A stretch of 64,000 nt of DNA from Azoarcus sp. DN11 (GTDB lineage Bacteria; Pseudomonadota; Gammaproteobacteria; Burkholderiales; Rhodocyclaceae). Positions 49,006-57,182 of the stretch are shown piece by piece. Positions within the stretch are counted from its first letter, which is position 1, and each line of letters begins with the position of its first letter. The stretch is from positions 4,278,001 to 4,342,000 of the forward strand of contig NZ_CP021731.1 of NCBI RefSeq assembly GCF_003628555.1, in the 5' to 3' direction. The notes beneath the pieces are model-generated. The model was given only the letters and a program-made list of their open reading frames with translations. It was not told where the DNA came from and did no database searches. Made by a program: the position numbers and the translations under genes.

Positions 49006-49714
49006 GCACCCCGACGAGCTTCTGGTAAAGACCACCGAAACAGGTGGTCTTTTTCCATGTAAAGGCCTCGCCCAGCGGCGATAGCGTGGTGATGTCGGTG
49101 TCGAGCAGCGAGGGCGCGAACGGCTCGAGCCAGCGGAACACCTGCGCCATGATGGGCCGCAAGGGGTGCCACGGGCGGGTGCGGTGGTAATCGACGAACA
49201 CGATCTTGCCGCCCGGACGCACCGCCCCCAACAGGTTGTGCACGATGCACGCACGCTCGATCGGCGGCACTTCATGCAGCAGGAAGAAGCAGCACACGGC
49301 GTCGCTGGCTTCGGCGACGACGCAGCCGGGCCGCGCCAGATCGCCCTGGCGTACCTGCGCGTGCGCGAGGCCGTCGAGCTTGCGGCGGGCGTTGGCGACC
49401 TGGATCGGCGCGACATCGACGACGTCCAGTGCCCCTCCGGGGCCGACGCGCTCGGCGAGCATGCGCGAGAAGCGGCCATACACGCAGGCCGCCTGCAGCA
49501 GCCGCTCCCCCGGCGAGAACTCCTCCACCGCCGCGCGCATCAGGCGCTCGGCGTTACCCCAGAGGATCGCGGAGACCACCAGCGAGCGGTCGAGCCAGGG
49601 CAGCGTGCGACGGCTCAGGTAGGCCCAGTGATAGGTGCGCGACAGATACGACGGGACGGCACCGGCGCTGGTGACGGGTGGCGTCATGGCGGAATCGGCG
49701 GAAATCTGTGTCAT
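48995..49714 (-). CDS. rquA: RquA-like rhodoquinone biosynthesis protein
   Basis: A 239-residue protein with class I methyltransferase fold that strongly recalls RquA, which replaces a methoxy group of ubiquinone by an amino group to make rhodoquinone. Recognisable blocks are YHWAYLSRRTLPWLDRSLVV, ILWGNAERL, LLQAACVYGRFSRMLAE, LDVVDVAPIQVANARRKL, CCFFLLHEVPP, VRPGGKIVFVDYH and the ending FTWKKTTCFGGLYQKLVG. RquA differs from ordinary methyltransferases in the SAM pocket; here the LQAACVYG loop replaces the usual DxGxGxG. Rhodoquinone supports fumarate reduction under low oxygen. The start is uncertain (49714, 49726 or 49686). It is divergent from a cobalamin riboswitch. Confidence 0.85.
   Translation of the reverse strand: MTQISADSAMTPPVTSAGAVPSYLSRTYHWAYLSRRTLPWLDRSLVVSAILWGNAERLMRAAVEEFSPGERLLQAACVYGRFSRMLAERVGPGGALDVVDVAPIQVANARRKLDGLAHAQVRQGDLARPGCVVAEASDAVCCFFLLHEVPPIERACIVHNLLGAVRPGGKIVFVDYHRTRPWHPLRPIMAQVFRWLEPFAPSLLDTDITTLSPLGEAFTWKKTTCFGGLYQKLVGVRRG
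49027..49054 (+). terminator. Intrinsic terminator of the helicase gene, located inside rquA
   Basis: AAAGACCACC-GAAACA-GGTGGTCTTT followed by TT is a perfect 10-bp stem with a T5 run, a strong intrinsic terminator for plus-strand [13 protein letters not shown]. It lies 56 bp after the helicase stop but within the 3' coding part of the convergent rquA gene, encoding its KTTCFGGLY end. On the minus strand the hairpin is preceded by AAAAA. Confidence 0.8.
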
Positions 49715-49862
49715 ATCCGCCAGCATAACCGTATCCGCATCGCGGCGGAACGCGGCCTGCATACGCCGGGATATTTCGCGGGGCCGGCCGGCAAAACGAC
49801 CGGCAAATTGACGCAACAGGCTCTTGCATTGCACCTCGAGCTTCGCCTATTCTTCGCGTGTT

Positions 49863-50063
49863 TCGATCCGGGTTCCCTGCCGTGCAACCGCACGACGGGG
49901 TGAAACGGGAAGTCCGGTGACGTCCGGGAGCGCATGCTTCCGACCAGTCCGGCGCAGCCCCCGCTGCTGTAAGCCTGACGGATCCGCCACACGCCACTGA
50001 GCCCTGCGCTCGGGAAGGCGGCGGAGTCCGGGAGAAGGCAAGCCAGAAGACCGGCCCGATCGA
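49863..50063 (+). ncRNA. Cobalamin (AdoCbl) riboswitch 1
   Basis: Conserved elements appear in order: GGGAAGTCCGGTG (49907-49919), GCCCCCGCTGCTGTAA (about 49957-49972), GCCACTG (49993-49999), GGGAAGGC (50012-50019) and AAGCCAGAAGACC (50040-50052). A closing P1 helix forms between TCGATC (49863-49868) and GATCGA (50058-50063). It sits in the leader of the cobM operon, 171 bases before the ATG. Binding of adenosylcobalamin should reduce expression. The expression platform in 50064-50233 is not resolved. Confidence 0.93.
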
Positions 50064-50233
50064 GTAAGCAGTTTCGTTTGCCCCGGGGTGTGGGCGTGTC
50101 ACTGGATTCCGATCGCGGCTGTCGCGGGCTTTTCCCCCTCTGCCGCAAGCATCGATCAGATTCAGCTTCCTTCCGCTTCCCGGTGCGTTGTTTCCATCAC
50201 ACGCGCGTCGTGAATGCGCGTCGGGGAGTCGTC

Positions 50234-51040
50234 ATGCAATCCGATCACAAGCCCGGCACCGTGTGGTTCGTCGGCGCCGGCCCGGGCGATCCGGACCTGA
50301 TCACCGTGAAAGGTCGTCGCCTGCTCGAACAGGCGGGCGGGATCCTGTTCGCGGGCTCGCTCGTCGACCAGGCTGCGACACTCCATGCGCCCGAAGGCTG
50401 CGCGATCCGCGACTCGAAGGACATGACGCTCGAGCAGATGGGCGCGTGGCTGATCGACGCCGCGTCGCGCTGCGAGACGGTCGTACGTCTGCAGACCGGC
50501 GACCCCGGACTCTACGGCGCGCTGGTCGAGATGACGCGGCTCCTTGATGCGGCCGGCGTGCCGTGGAAGGTCGTGCCGGGGGTGTCCTCCGCGCTCGCCT
50601 CGGCCGCCGCGGCGGGCGAGACGCTGACGCTGCCGGAAGTCACGCAGACCGTGATCCTCACGCGCGTCGCCGGCCGCACGCCGATGCCCGCCGGCGAGGA
50701 ACTCGATGCGCTCGCGGCGCACCGCACGACGCTGTGCATCTTCCTGTCGATCACGCTGCTGCACGAGGTGCAGGACGCGCTGCGCCGCGCCGGCTGGCCG
50801 GAGGACGCGCCGATCCTGGTCGTGCAGAAGGCGAGCTGGCCGGGCGAGGAGAAGATCGTCCGCGGCACGCTCGCCGACATCAAGAAGAAGTGCCAGGCCG
50901 AGAAGATCGCCTCGCAGGCGATGATCATCGCGAGCCCGGCGCTGGGCGCGCGTGACTGGCCCGAGATTGCCCGTTCCAAACTCTACGACCCGAGCTTCAG
51001 CCACCGCTTCCGCCGGGCCTCCGTCACGGAGAACGCATGA
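50234..51040 (+). CDS. cobM: Precorrin-4 / cobalt-precorrin-4 C11-methyltransferase CbiF (CobM)
   Basis: A 268-residue SAM-dependent methyltransferase of the precorrin family. The N-terminal signature VWFVGAGPGDPDLITVKG is followed by LIDAASRCETVVRLQTGDPGLYGAL, the Pro-rich loop VPGVSS and ETLTLPEVTQTVILTR, which is diagnostic for CbiF/CobM. The longer frame opens inside the riboswitch region; ATG 50234 with GGGGAG upstream is the natural start. It is the first gene of the riboswitch-controlled operon and overlaps cbiX by 4 bases. Confidence 0.95.
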   Translation: MQSDHKPGTVWFVGAGPGDPDLITVKGRRLLEQAGGILFAGSLVDQAATLHAPEGCAIRDSKDMTLEQMGAWLIDAASRCETVVRLQTGDPGLYGALVEMTRLLDAAGVPWKVVPGVSSALASAAAAGETLTLPEVTQTVILTRVAGRTPMPAGEELDALAAHRTTLCIFLSITLLHEVQDALRRAGWPEDAPILVVQKASWPGEEKIVRGTLADIKKKCQAEKIASQAMIIASPALGARDWPEIARSKLYDPSFSHRFRRASVTENA

Positions 51041-52014
51041 TGCACGACACCACCATCCTGCTGGTCGGCCACGGCTCGCGCAACCGCGCGGGCAACGACG
51101 AGATCGAGCACTTTGCCGCCGAGTGGCGCGCGCGCCGCCCGGAGTGGCGCATCGAGGCCTGCTTCATCGAGTACGCCGACGTGCTGCTCGACACCGGGCT
51201 GGATCGCGCCGCGGCGGGAGCGAAGCGCGTGATCGTGATCCCCTTCATCCTGAATGCCGCGGGCCACGTGAAGATGGAGATCCCGGCCGCGATCGGGCAT
51301 GCGCGCGAGCGCCATCCGGGGGTTGCCTTCGGGTGCACGCGCCACCTCGGCATGGGGCGCGAGATTTTCGACGTGCTGATGGGCCGGCTCGACGGGCTGA
51401 TGCACGCGCTGCACGTGCCCGATCCCTGCACGACCGGCGTGATCCTGCTCGGCCGCGGATCGTCTGATGCCGGTGCGAACGGCGAGCTCGCGAAGATGGC
51501 GCGCTGGGTGTTCGAGGCCACCGACCACGAGCTCGTCGACCTCGCCTTCACCGGCGTGACCTGGCCGCGGCTGGAGACCGCCGTGCAGCGCCAGGTGCGC
51601 CTGGGCATGACGCAGATCGCGGTCGTGCCGGTGTATCTCTTCACGGGCGTGCTGATCGAGCGCATCGACGCGCAGCTCGCGCGCCTGCGTGCGCAGTATC
51701 CGCAGATCGCGTTCGCGCTGGGCACGCATTTCGGTTTGGATAAAGGGATCTTCGAGCTGGTCGAAGCGCGCGTCGCCGGCGCCGCAAGCGACGAAGAATC
51801 GCTGCTCGAATGCGACGGCTGCAAGTATCGCCTCGCTGCCGAGGCCGAGCACCTGCACGACCATAGCCATACCGCCGGTCATCACGACCATGCCGGGCAC
51901 GACCACCCTCATCACCACGATGGCGGCCATGACCACCACGGTCATGACCACGGCCACGCCTGCTCCCACAATCACGCGCCGCACGCCGGCTGCGCTCACC
52001 ACGCTCACGCCTAA
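51037..52014 (+). CDS. cbiX: Sirohydrochlorin cobaltochelatase CbiX (long form) with His-rich tail
   Basis: A 325-residue protein of two tandem CbiX-type domains (about 5-125 and 135-255). The first opens with LLVGHGSRNRAGNDE and the second with VILLGRGSSDAGANGE, where His is replaced by Arg; HLGMGREIF and THFGLDKGIF follow. A Cys pair (ECDGC) precedes a 54-residue tail with about 24 His in HxH and HDH runs. It inserts Co2+ into sirohydrochlorin at the start of the early-cobalt pathway. The tail probably stores or buffers cobalt or nickel. The ATGA overlap with cobM suggests coupled translation. Confidence 0.94.
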   Translation: MMHDTTILLVGHGSRNRAGNDEIEHFAAEWRARRPEWRIEACFIEYADVLLDTGLDRAAAGAKRVIVIPFILNAAGHVKMEIPAAIGHARERHPGVAFGCTRHLGMGREIFDVLMGRLDGLMHALHVPDPCTTGVILLGRGSSDAGANGELAKMARWVFEATDHELVDLAFTGVTWPRLETAVQRQVRLGMTQIAVVPVYLFTGVLIERIDAQLARLRAQYPQIAFALGTHFGLDKGIFELVEARVAGAASDEESLLECDGCKYRLAAEAEHLHDHSHTAGHHDHAGHDHPHHHDGGHDHHGHDHGHACSHNHAPHAGCAHHAHA

Positions 52015-52017
52015 ACC

Positions 52018-52704
52018 ATGAACAGCAACGTCGTCACCGAACAGCTCACCGCCGCCGGACGCGCGATCGAGCACGATTCCTTTGCGATCATCGACGCCGA
52101 GGTCGGCAGCCACGAGTACCGGCCGGAGCAATGGCCGGTCGTGCGCCGCATGATCCACGCGAACGCGGACTTCGAATTCAACGGCCTCACGGACTTCCAC
52201 GCGGATGCGGTCGCGGCGGGTCTGGAAGCGATCCTCGCGGGCGGCACGCGCGTCGTCGCGGACGTCGAGATGATCTGCGTCGGGCTGTCGGCCTCGCGCC
52301 TCGCGCACTTCGGCATCACGACCCATCAGTTCATTTCGGACGAGGACGTGATCGAGCAGGCGAAGGTCGAGGAGACCACGCGTGCCGTGCAGGCGATGCG
52401 CAAGGCCCATCGCCAGGGACTGCTCGACGGCGCGATCGTCGGCATCGGCAACGCGCCGACGGCGCTGATCGAGGTCGTGCGTCTGATCCGCGAGGAAGGG
52501 GCGCGGCCGGCGCTCGTGATCGGCATGCCGGTCGGCTTCGTGTCGGCGGCGGAGTCGAAGGACCTGATGGCGGAAGTCGCCGATGTGCCGTGGATCGTGA
52601 TCCGCGGGCGCAAGGGCGGCTCGACGCTGGTCGTCGCGGCGATCCATGCGCTGCTGGGCCTGGCGGAAGCGCGCCAGCGCGAGCAGCAGGCGTCGGCGGC
52701 GTAA
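52018..52704 (+). CDS. cbiC: Precorrin-8X methylmutase CbiC (CobH)
   Basis: A 228-residue mutase that moves the C11 methyl group to C12, yielding cobyrinic acid. The characteristic blocks are SFAIIDAEVGSHEY, VRRMIHANADFEF (with the catalytic His in MIHA), GTRVVADVEMICVGL and the closing GRKGGSTLVVAAIHAL. Spacing is 3 bp from cbiX and 21 bp to cbiD. The start lies right after the CbiX TAA. Confidence 0.95.
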   Translation: MNSNVVTEQLTAAGRAIEHDSFAIIDAEVGSHEYRPEQWPVVRRMIHANADFEFNGLTDFHADAVAAGLEAILAGGTRVVADVEMICVGLSASRLAHFGITTHQFISDEDVIEQAKVEETTRAVQAMRKAHRQGLLDGAIVGIGNAPTALIEVVRLIREEGARPALVIGMPVGFVSAAESKDLMAEVADVPWIVIRGRKGGSTLVVAAIHALLGLAEARQREQQASAA

Positions 52705-52725
52705 ACGAACATACGGAGTCGAACG

Positions 52726-53889
52726 ATGGCAGCGGGTCACGCCGTGCCGGAGAAAGTGCGCAAGGGCGACGCGAAGCGCGAGCGCGGCAACCGCTCGGGC
52801 TTCACGACCGGCGCGAACTCGGCCGCCGCGGCGACCGCGGCGACCCTCGGCCTTGTGCACGGCGCAGTGCCGGCCGAGATCGAGTGCGTGCTGCCGAACA
52901 CGACACACGTGACGTTCCGCATCACCGACGGGCGCGTCGAAGGCGATTGCGCCCACGCGGTGAGCATCAAGGACGCGGGCGACGACCCGGACGCGACCGA
53001 CAAGGCGCACCTGACCGTCGACGTGCGCCGCATCCGCGCCGGCGGCGGTGAGGTGATCCTGAAGGGCGGGCCGGGCGTGGGCGTCGTCACGAAACCGGGG
53101 CTCGGGCTCGAAGTCGGCGGTCCGGCGATCAACCCGGTACCGCGCAAGAACATCTGCGAGAACGTCGCGCGCGCCGGCGCCGCGATCCTCGCCGCGGGCG
53201 ACAGCCTGGAAGTGACGATCTCCGTGCCGGGCGGCGAGGAGATGGCGAAGAAGACGCTCAATGCGCGCCTCGGCATCCTCGGCGGCATCAGCATCCTCGG
53301 CACGACCGGCATCGTGCGCCCGTTCTCCACGGCCGCGTGGCGGGCGAGTGTGGTGCAGGCGATCGAAGTCGCCGCCGCCCAGGGGCAGACCACGGTGGTG
53401 CTGACCACTGGCGGGCGTACCGAGAAAGGCGCGATGCGCGTGTTCCCCGAACTCGACGAAGCCTGTTTCGTCGAGTTCGGGGACTTCGTCAAGGCCTCCT
53501 TCACCACCGCGGTCAAACTGGGCATGCGCCACATCGTGCTCGGCGCGATGGTCGGCAAGCTGACCAAGATCGCGCAGGGCCTGTCGGTGACGCACGCGTG
53601 GCGCGCGGAAATCGACCGCGCGCTGATCGCTGATGCTGCAATCGAAGCCGGCGCGCCACCCGATGTCGTCGAGCAGATCCGCTCCGCCGAGACCGCGCGC
53701 TTCGCTGCCGAAAGCCTCGCCGAACTGGGGCTCACCGTGCCCTTCCACCGCGCCCTCGCGCTGCGTGCGATCCGTTCCTTGCGCGAACGCTATCCCGGCC
53801 CGTACCGCCTGACTGTGCTCGCGTTCAACTTCGAAGGCACACCCATCGTCACCGTGGAGGAATCCGAATGTCCGCCCCCCGCTGCCTGA
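52726..53889 (+). CDS. cbiD: Cobalt-precorrin-5B C1-methyltransferase CbiD
   Basis: A 387-residue methyltransferase specific to the early-cobalt (anaerobic) pathway. Signatures are SGFTTGANSAAAATAA near residue 27, then KGGPGVGVVTKPGL, NPVPRKNI, the central GISILGTTGIVRPFS, and VVLTTGGRTEKGA. It has no counterpart in the late-cobalt route, so its presence fixes the type of pathway. GGAG lies 8 bases before the ATG. Its end overlaps the CbiET gene by 22 bp. Confidence 0.96.
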   Translation: MAAGHAVPEKVRKGDAKRERGNRSGFTTGANSAAAATAATLGLVHGAVPAEIECVLPNTTHVTFRITDGRVEGDCAHAVSIKDAGDDPDATDKAHLTVDVRRIRAGGGEVILKGGPGVGVVTKPGLGLEVGGPAINPVPRKNICENVARAGAAILAAGDSLEVTISVPGGEEMAKKTLNARLGILGGISILGTTGIVRPFSTAAWRASVVQAIEVAAAQGQTTVVLTTGGRTEKGAMRVFPELDEACFVEFGDFVKASFTTAVKLGMRHIVLGAMVGKLTKIAQGLSVTHAWRAEIDRALIADAAIEAGAPPDVVEQIRSAETARFAAESLAELGLTVPFHRALALRAIRSLRERYPGPYRLTVLAFNFEGTPIVTVEESECPPPAA

Positions 53890-55175
53890 TCCTGGGCATT
53901 CTCGACGACGGCTGGGAGGGGCTTTCGGCCGCCGGCCGCGCCCGCCTCGCCGCGAGCCGCATCGTGATCGGCGCGCGCCGCACGCTGGATCTCGTTGCGC
54001 CGCATCTCGGTGCCGACGTCGAACTGCGCGACATGGACGGCGCGCTCGGCAAGACGCCCGAATGGGTGCGCGCCGCGCTCGCCGACCGTCTGCCGGTGAC
54101 CCTGCTCGCGACCGGCGACCCGCTGTGCCACGGCATCGCACGCTTCCTCGTCGACAAGCTCGGGGCGGAGAAGATCGAGGTGCAGCCGGCGCCGTCGACT
54201 GTCGCGCTCGCCTGTGCGCGGCTGAACAAGACCTGGCAGGACGCGGCGATCCGCTCCTGCCACGGTGCCGACGCCGGCGAATGGTTCGACGGTGCGACGC
54301 CCGGACACGGCCTCTACGGCATCGTCCGGGCGGTCGCCGAACACGCGCGTGTCGCGTCCTTCACGAGCCCGGCAAACAGCCCGGACCGCGTCGCGCGGGC
54401 GCTCCTCGCGGCGGGCTACGGCACCGACGTGCGCATTTCGGTCGCGGCACGCCTGTGCCTGCCGGATGAAGCGATCTTCGCCGACCTCACGCTCGAAGAC
54501 GCTGCCGCGCGTGAGTTTCCCGATCCCAACATCGTCGTCATCGACCGCGCAGCCGTGCCATCCCCGCGCGCGGTGTTCGGTTTCGAAGATTCCGACTTCG
54601 TCCAGCGCCAGCCCGAAAAGGGTCTGATCACCAAGCTCGAAGCGCGCGCGGTGTCGCTCGCGAAGCTCGGCCTGCGCGCCGACAGCCTGGTCTGGGACAT
54701 CGGCGCCGGATCGGGTTCGGTCGGGCTGGAAGCCTCGCGCATCGCCCGCCTCGGCCACGTCTGGGCGATCGAGAAGAACATCGGCGACGCCGCGAACGCG
54801 CGCGAGAACGCGAAGCGCCTGCAGGCGACGAACTACACCCTCGTCGAAGGCAAGGCGCCCGACGGTCTCGACGCCTGGCCCGATCCGGACGCGGTCTTCA
54901 TCGGCGGCTCGGGCGGCGAACTCGCCGGCCTGATCGAGCTGATTCTCGCGCGCCTCAAGCCCGCCGGCCGCCTCGTGATGAATTTCGTGACGATCGAAAA
55001 CCTCGCGACCGCAACCGCCGCGCTCGCCGCCGCGGGCGCCCAGTGGGACGTGACGATGCTGTCGGCCGCGCGCAGCCAGCCGATCCTCGACATGCACCGC
55101 CTCGCGGCGCAAAACCCGGTGTGGATCGTCACCGCGTACAAGAACACTCCCCAAGCAGAGAACAACAATGAATGA
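53868..55175 (+). CDS. cobL: Precorrin-6Y C5,15-methyltransferase/decarboxylase CbiE-CbiT fusion (CobL)
   Basis: A 435-residue bifunctional enzyme. The CbiE part (residues 1-205) has LILGILDDGWEGLSAAGRA, LLATGDPLCHGIARFL and a VQPAPSTVALACARL segment. The CbiT part (about 215-405) starts GLITKLEARAVSLAKLGL and has the SAM motif VWDIGAGSGSVGLEASR, then VFIGGSGGEL. It methylates C5 and C15 and decarboxylates ring C acetate. The GGAGG site 7 bases before ATG 53868 lies inside cbiD. The start overlaps cbiD by 22 bp and the end overlaps cbiL by 8 bp. Confidence 0.95.
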   Translation: MSAPRCLILGILDDGWEGLSAAGRARLAASRIVIGARRTLDLVAPHLGADVELRDMDGALGKTPEWVRAALADRLPVTLLATGDPLCHGIARFLVDKLGAEKIEVQPAPSTVALACARLNKTWQDAAIRSCHGADAGEWFDGATPGHGLYGIVRAVAEHARVASFTSPANSPDRVARALLAAGYGTDVRISVAARLCLPDEAIFADLTLEDAAAREFPDPNIVVIDRAAVPSPRAVFGFEDSDFVQRQPEKGLITKLEARAVSLAKLGLRADSLVWDIGAGSGSVGLEASRIARLGHVWAIEKNIGDAANARENAKRLQATNYTLVEGKAPDGLDAWPDPDAVFIGGSGGELAGLIELILARLKPAGRLVMNFVTIENLATATAALAAAGAQWDVTMLSAARSQPILDMHRLAAQNPVWIVTAYKNTPQAENNNE

Positions 55176-55956
55176 CGCCCTCCCCACGCCCCGCTACGGC
55201 CGCCTGATCGGCGTGTCGCTCGGTCCCGGCGATCCCGACCTGATCACGCGCCGCGGCTGGACCGCGCTGCAGTCGGACGCGCGCTGGACCTATCCGGTGA
55301 AGAAGGCCGAGGAACGCTCCTACGCGCTCGACATCGTCGTGCGCGCCGGCCTCGACGTGCCGGCCGACGCCGTCGAACTGGTGTTCCCGATGACGCGTGA
55401 CGCGGTGGCGCTCGCGAAAGCCTGGACGCGCGCCGCAGTCCGCACCGCCGAACTGCTCGCCGAAGGGCGCGACGTCGCCTTCCTCGTCGAGGGCGACGCC
55501 TCGACCTACTCGACTTTCCGCCACCTCGCCCGTGCCGTGCGCGAGCTCGCGCCCGAAGTCGAAGTCGAGACCATCGCCGGCGTGAGCTCCTTCGCCGCCG
55601 CAGCCGCCTGCGCCGACATCGCGCTCGCAGAGGAGGACGAAACGGTCGCGGTGATCCCGGCGGCCTACGGCGTGTCGGTGATCGACCACCTGCTCGACGA
55701 GTTCGACACGCTGGTGCTGATGAAGGTGAAACCGTTGCTGGACGAGGTGCTCGATCTCCTCGAAGCGCGCGACTTGCTCGCGACGAGCTGCTTCATCGAG
55801 AAAGTCGGCTCGCCCGAGGAGCGCGTCGTCAAGGACGTCGCGAGCCTGCGCGGCGAGAAGGTCAATTACCTGTCGCTGCTGCTCGTGCAGAACCCCAAGC
55901 GCGCGCGCGGCGAGCTGCGTCGCGGCTGCCGCAAGCGTGCCGAGGCCACGGCATGA
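55168..55956 (+). CDS. cbiL: Precorrin-2 / cobalt-factor II C20-methyltransferase CbiL (CobI)
   Basis: A 262-residue member of the SAM methyltransferase family. Features are GRLIGVSLGPGDPDLITRRGW at the N-terminus, VAFLVEGDASTYSTFRHLAR, the TIAGVSSFAAAAA loop, and MKVKPLLDEVLDLL. The C-terminal EERVVKDVASLRGEKVNYLSLLLV is diagnostic for CbiL/CobI. It performs the first peripheral methylation after precorrin-2 or cobalt-factor II. It overlaps both neighbours (8 bp upstream, 4 bp downstream). Confidence 0.94.
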   Translation: MNDALPTPRYGRLIGVSLGPGDPDLITRRGWTALQSDARWTYPVKKAEERSYALDIVVRAGLDVPADAVELVFPMTRDAVALAKAWTRAAVRTAELLAEGRDVAFLVEGDASTYSTFRHLARAVRELAPEVEVETIAGVSSFAAAAACADIALAEEDETVAVIPAAYGVSVIDHLLDEFDTLVLMKVKPLLDEVLDLLEARDLLATSCFIEKVGSPEERVVKDVASLRGEKVNYLSLLLVQNPKRARGELRRGCRKRAEATA

Positions 55957-56726
55957 GCGCGCAACTGCCCTTCCCGAACGAACGCGTCGCGATCGTCTCG
56001 ATCACGAAGCACGGCATCGCGCTCGCCGGCCGCGTCGTCGCGGCGATTCCCGGCGCCCGCCTGTTCGCCCCCGAGAAATTCCGCGCCGAAGCCGAAGCCG
56101 CCGCGCCCGGCGCCGCCGCCTGCTACACCGGCAAGACCGGCGACCAGATCCCGGCGCTGTTCGCAGGCTTCGACGGCATCGTCGCGATCGTCTCGCTCGG
56201 CGCCGTCGTGCGCCTGATCGCGCCGCACCTGAAGGCCAAGGAGCAGGACCCCGGCATCGTCGTGCTCGACGAAGGCGCCCGCTACGCGATCCCGATGCTG
56301 TCCGGTCACCTCGGCGGCGCCAACGCGCTCGCCGGCGTGCTCGCCGCAGCGCTCGGCGCCCAGCCGGTGCTGACGACCGCATCCGACGCGCGCGAGACGC
56401 TCGCCGTGGATCTCCTCGGCCGCGAGCTCGGCTGGACCTTCGACGCGAGCCACGACGAGATCGTGCGCGCGAGCGCCGCGGTCGTGAACGACGAGCCCGT
56501 CGCGCTCGTGCAGGAAGCCGGCAGCGTCGACTGGTGGACGCGGCACGCGAATGGCCGCAGCGGCCCGCTCCCCGCGAACCTCAAGCGCTTCGCGCGCCTC
56601 GAGGACGTCGATCCCGAGAAATTCGGCGCCGTGCTGTGGATCAGCCGGCGCGATCTGCCTGCCGGCTGGGCCGAACGCCTCAAAGGGCGCCGCGTGATCT
56701 ACCGCCCGCCGCAGGAGGCGGCGTGA
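55953..56726 (+). CDS. cbiG: Cobalt-precorrin-5A hydrolase, CbiG N-terminal and central domains
   Basis: A 257-residue protein covering the CbiG_N and middle regions. Segments include VAIVSITKHGIALAGRVVAA, FAGFDGIVAIVSLGAVVRLIAPHL, VLDEGARYAIPMLSGHLGGANALA and TTASDARETLAVDLLG. It opens the delta-lactone of cobalt-precorrin-5A with release of acetaldehyde, a step of the early-cobalt pathway. The C-terminal domain found in one-piece CbiG is encoded by the next gene, which overlaps by 4 bases (GTGA), so the protein is split. Confidence 0.93.
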   Translation: MSAQLPFPNERVAIVSITKHGIALAGRVVAAIPGARLFAPEKFRAEAEAAAPGAAACYTGKTGDQIPALFAGFDGIVAIVSLGAVVRLIAPHLKAKEQDPGIVVLDEGARYAIPMLSGHLGGANALAGVLAAALGAQPVLTTASDARETLAVDLLGRELGWTFDASHDEIVRASAAVVNDEPVALVQEAGSVDWWTRHANGRSGPLPANLKRFARLEDVDPEKFGAVLWISRRDLPAGWAERLKGRRVIYRPPQEAA

Positions 56727-57139
56727 GCGCGTCACGCAATCCTGTCGCTCTCGGGCTCGGCTGCGACCGCGGCACGCCCGCGCAGACGATCGCGCGCGCG
56801 ATCGACGAGGCGCTCGCCCAGGCCGGCGCGAGCCTCGCCGACGTACGCGCGGTCGCGAGCATCGACCTCAAGGCCGACGAGCTTGGGTTGCTCGAAATCG
56901 CGACGAACCTCGGCTGGACCATCGCCTTCCATCCGGCGGCGGCACTCGCCGCCGTGCCGGTGCCGAATCCGTCGGAGACGGTGCGCCGCTACACCGGCAC
57001 GCCGTCCGTGTCGGAAGCCGCAGCCCTGATCGCCGCCGGCACGGATCTCACGCAACTCGTCGTCGAAAAACACAAGCTGCGCGGACCTGACGGCCGCAAC
57101 GCCACGGTGTCGGTCGCGCGCATGCCGGCATCGAACTGA
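56723..57139 (+). CDS. cobE: CobE / CbiG C-terminal domain protein
   Basis: A 138-residue protein matching the CbiG_C/CobE domain: VALGLGCDRGTPAQTIARAIDEAL, VRAVASIDLKADELGLLEIA, TPSVSEAAALIAAG and LVVEKHKLRGPDGRNATVSVARM. It starts at GTG 56723, overlapping the CbiG stop as GTGA with GGAGG upstream; the longer frame upstream is not used. As a separate polypeptide it probably teams with CbiG, or acts as CobE does in the late-cobalt route. It closes the corrin-ring block before the transporter genes. Confidence 0.9.
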   Translation: MSASRNPVALGLGCDRGTPAQTIARAIDEALAQAGASLADVRAVASIDLKADELGLLEIATNLGWTIAFHPAAALAAVPVPNPSETVRRYTGTPSVSEAAALIAAGTDLTQLVVEKHKLRGPDGRNATVSVARMPASN

Positions 57140-57182
57140 GTTTCAAACGCTGTCCCACACCCATCGAAGAAGGAGAACCACC

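Noticed and set aside
50078..50233. A small peptide or long N-terminus of CobM encoded in the riboswitch leader
   Set aside because: It begins just behind the aptamer, contains Arg/Cys-rich sequence without family match, and ATG 50234 is a normal start.
51843..52011. CAT/CAC-rich repetitive DNA looked like a repeat array
   Set aside because: It is the coding sequence of the His-rich CbiX tail, with irregular period and no constant spacer, so it is not a CRISPR or satellite.
50983..54141. A 1052-residue minus-strand open frame opposite cbiX, cbiC and cbiD
   Set aside because: It covers three well-recognised corrin genes in antisense and shows only Arg/His/Ala-rich sequence.
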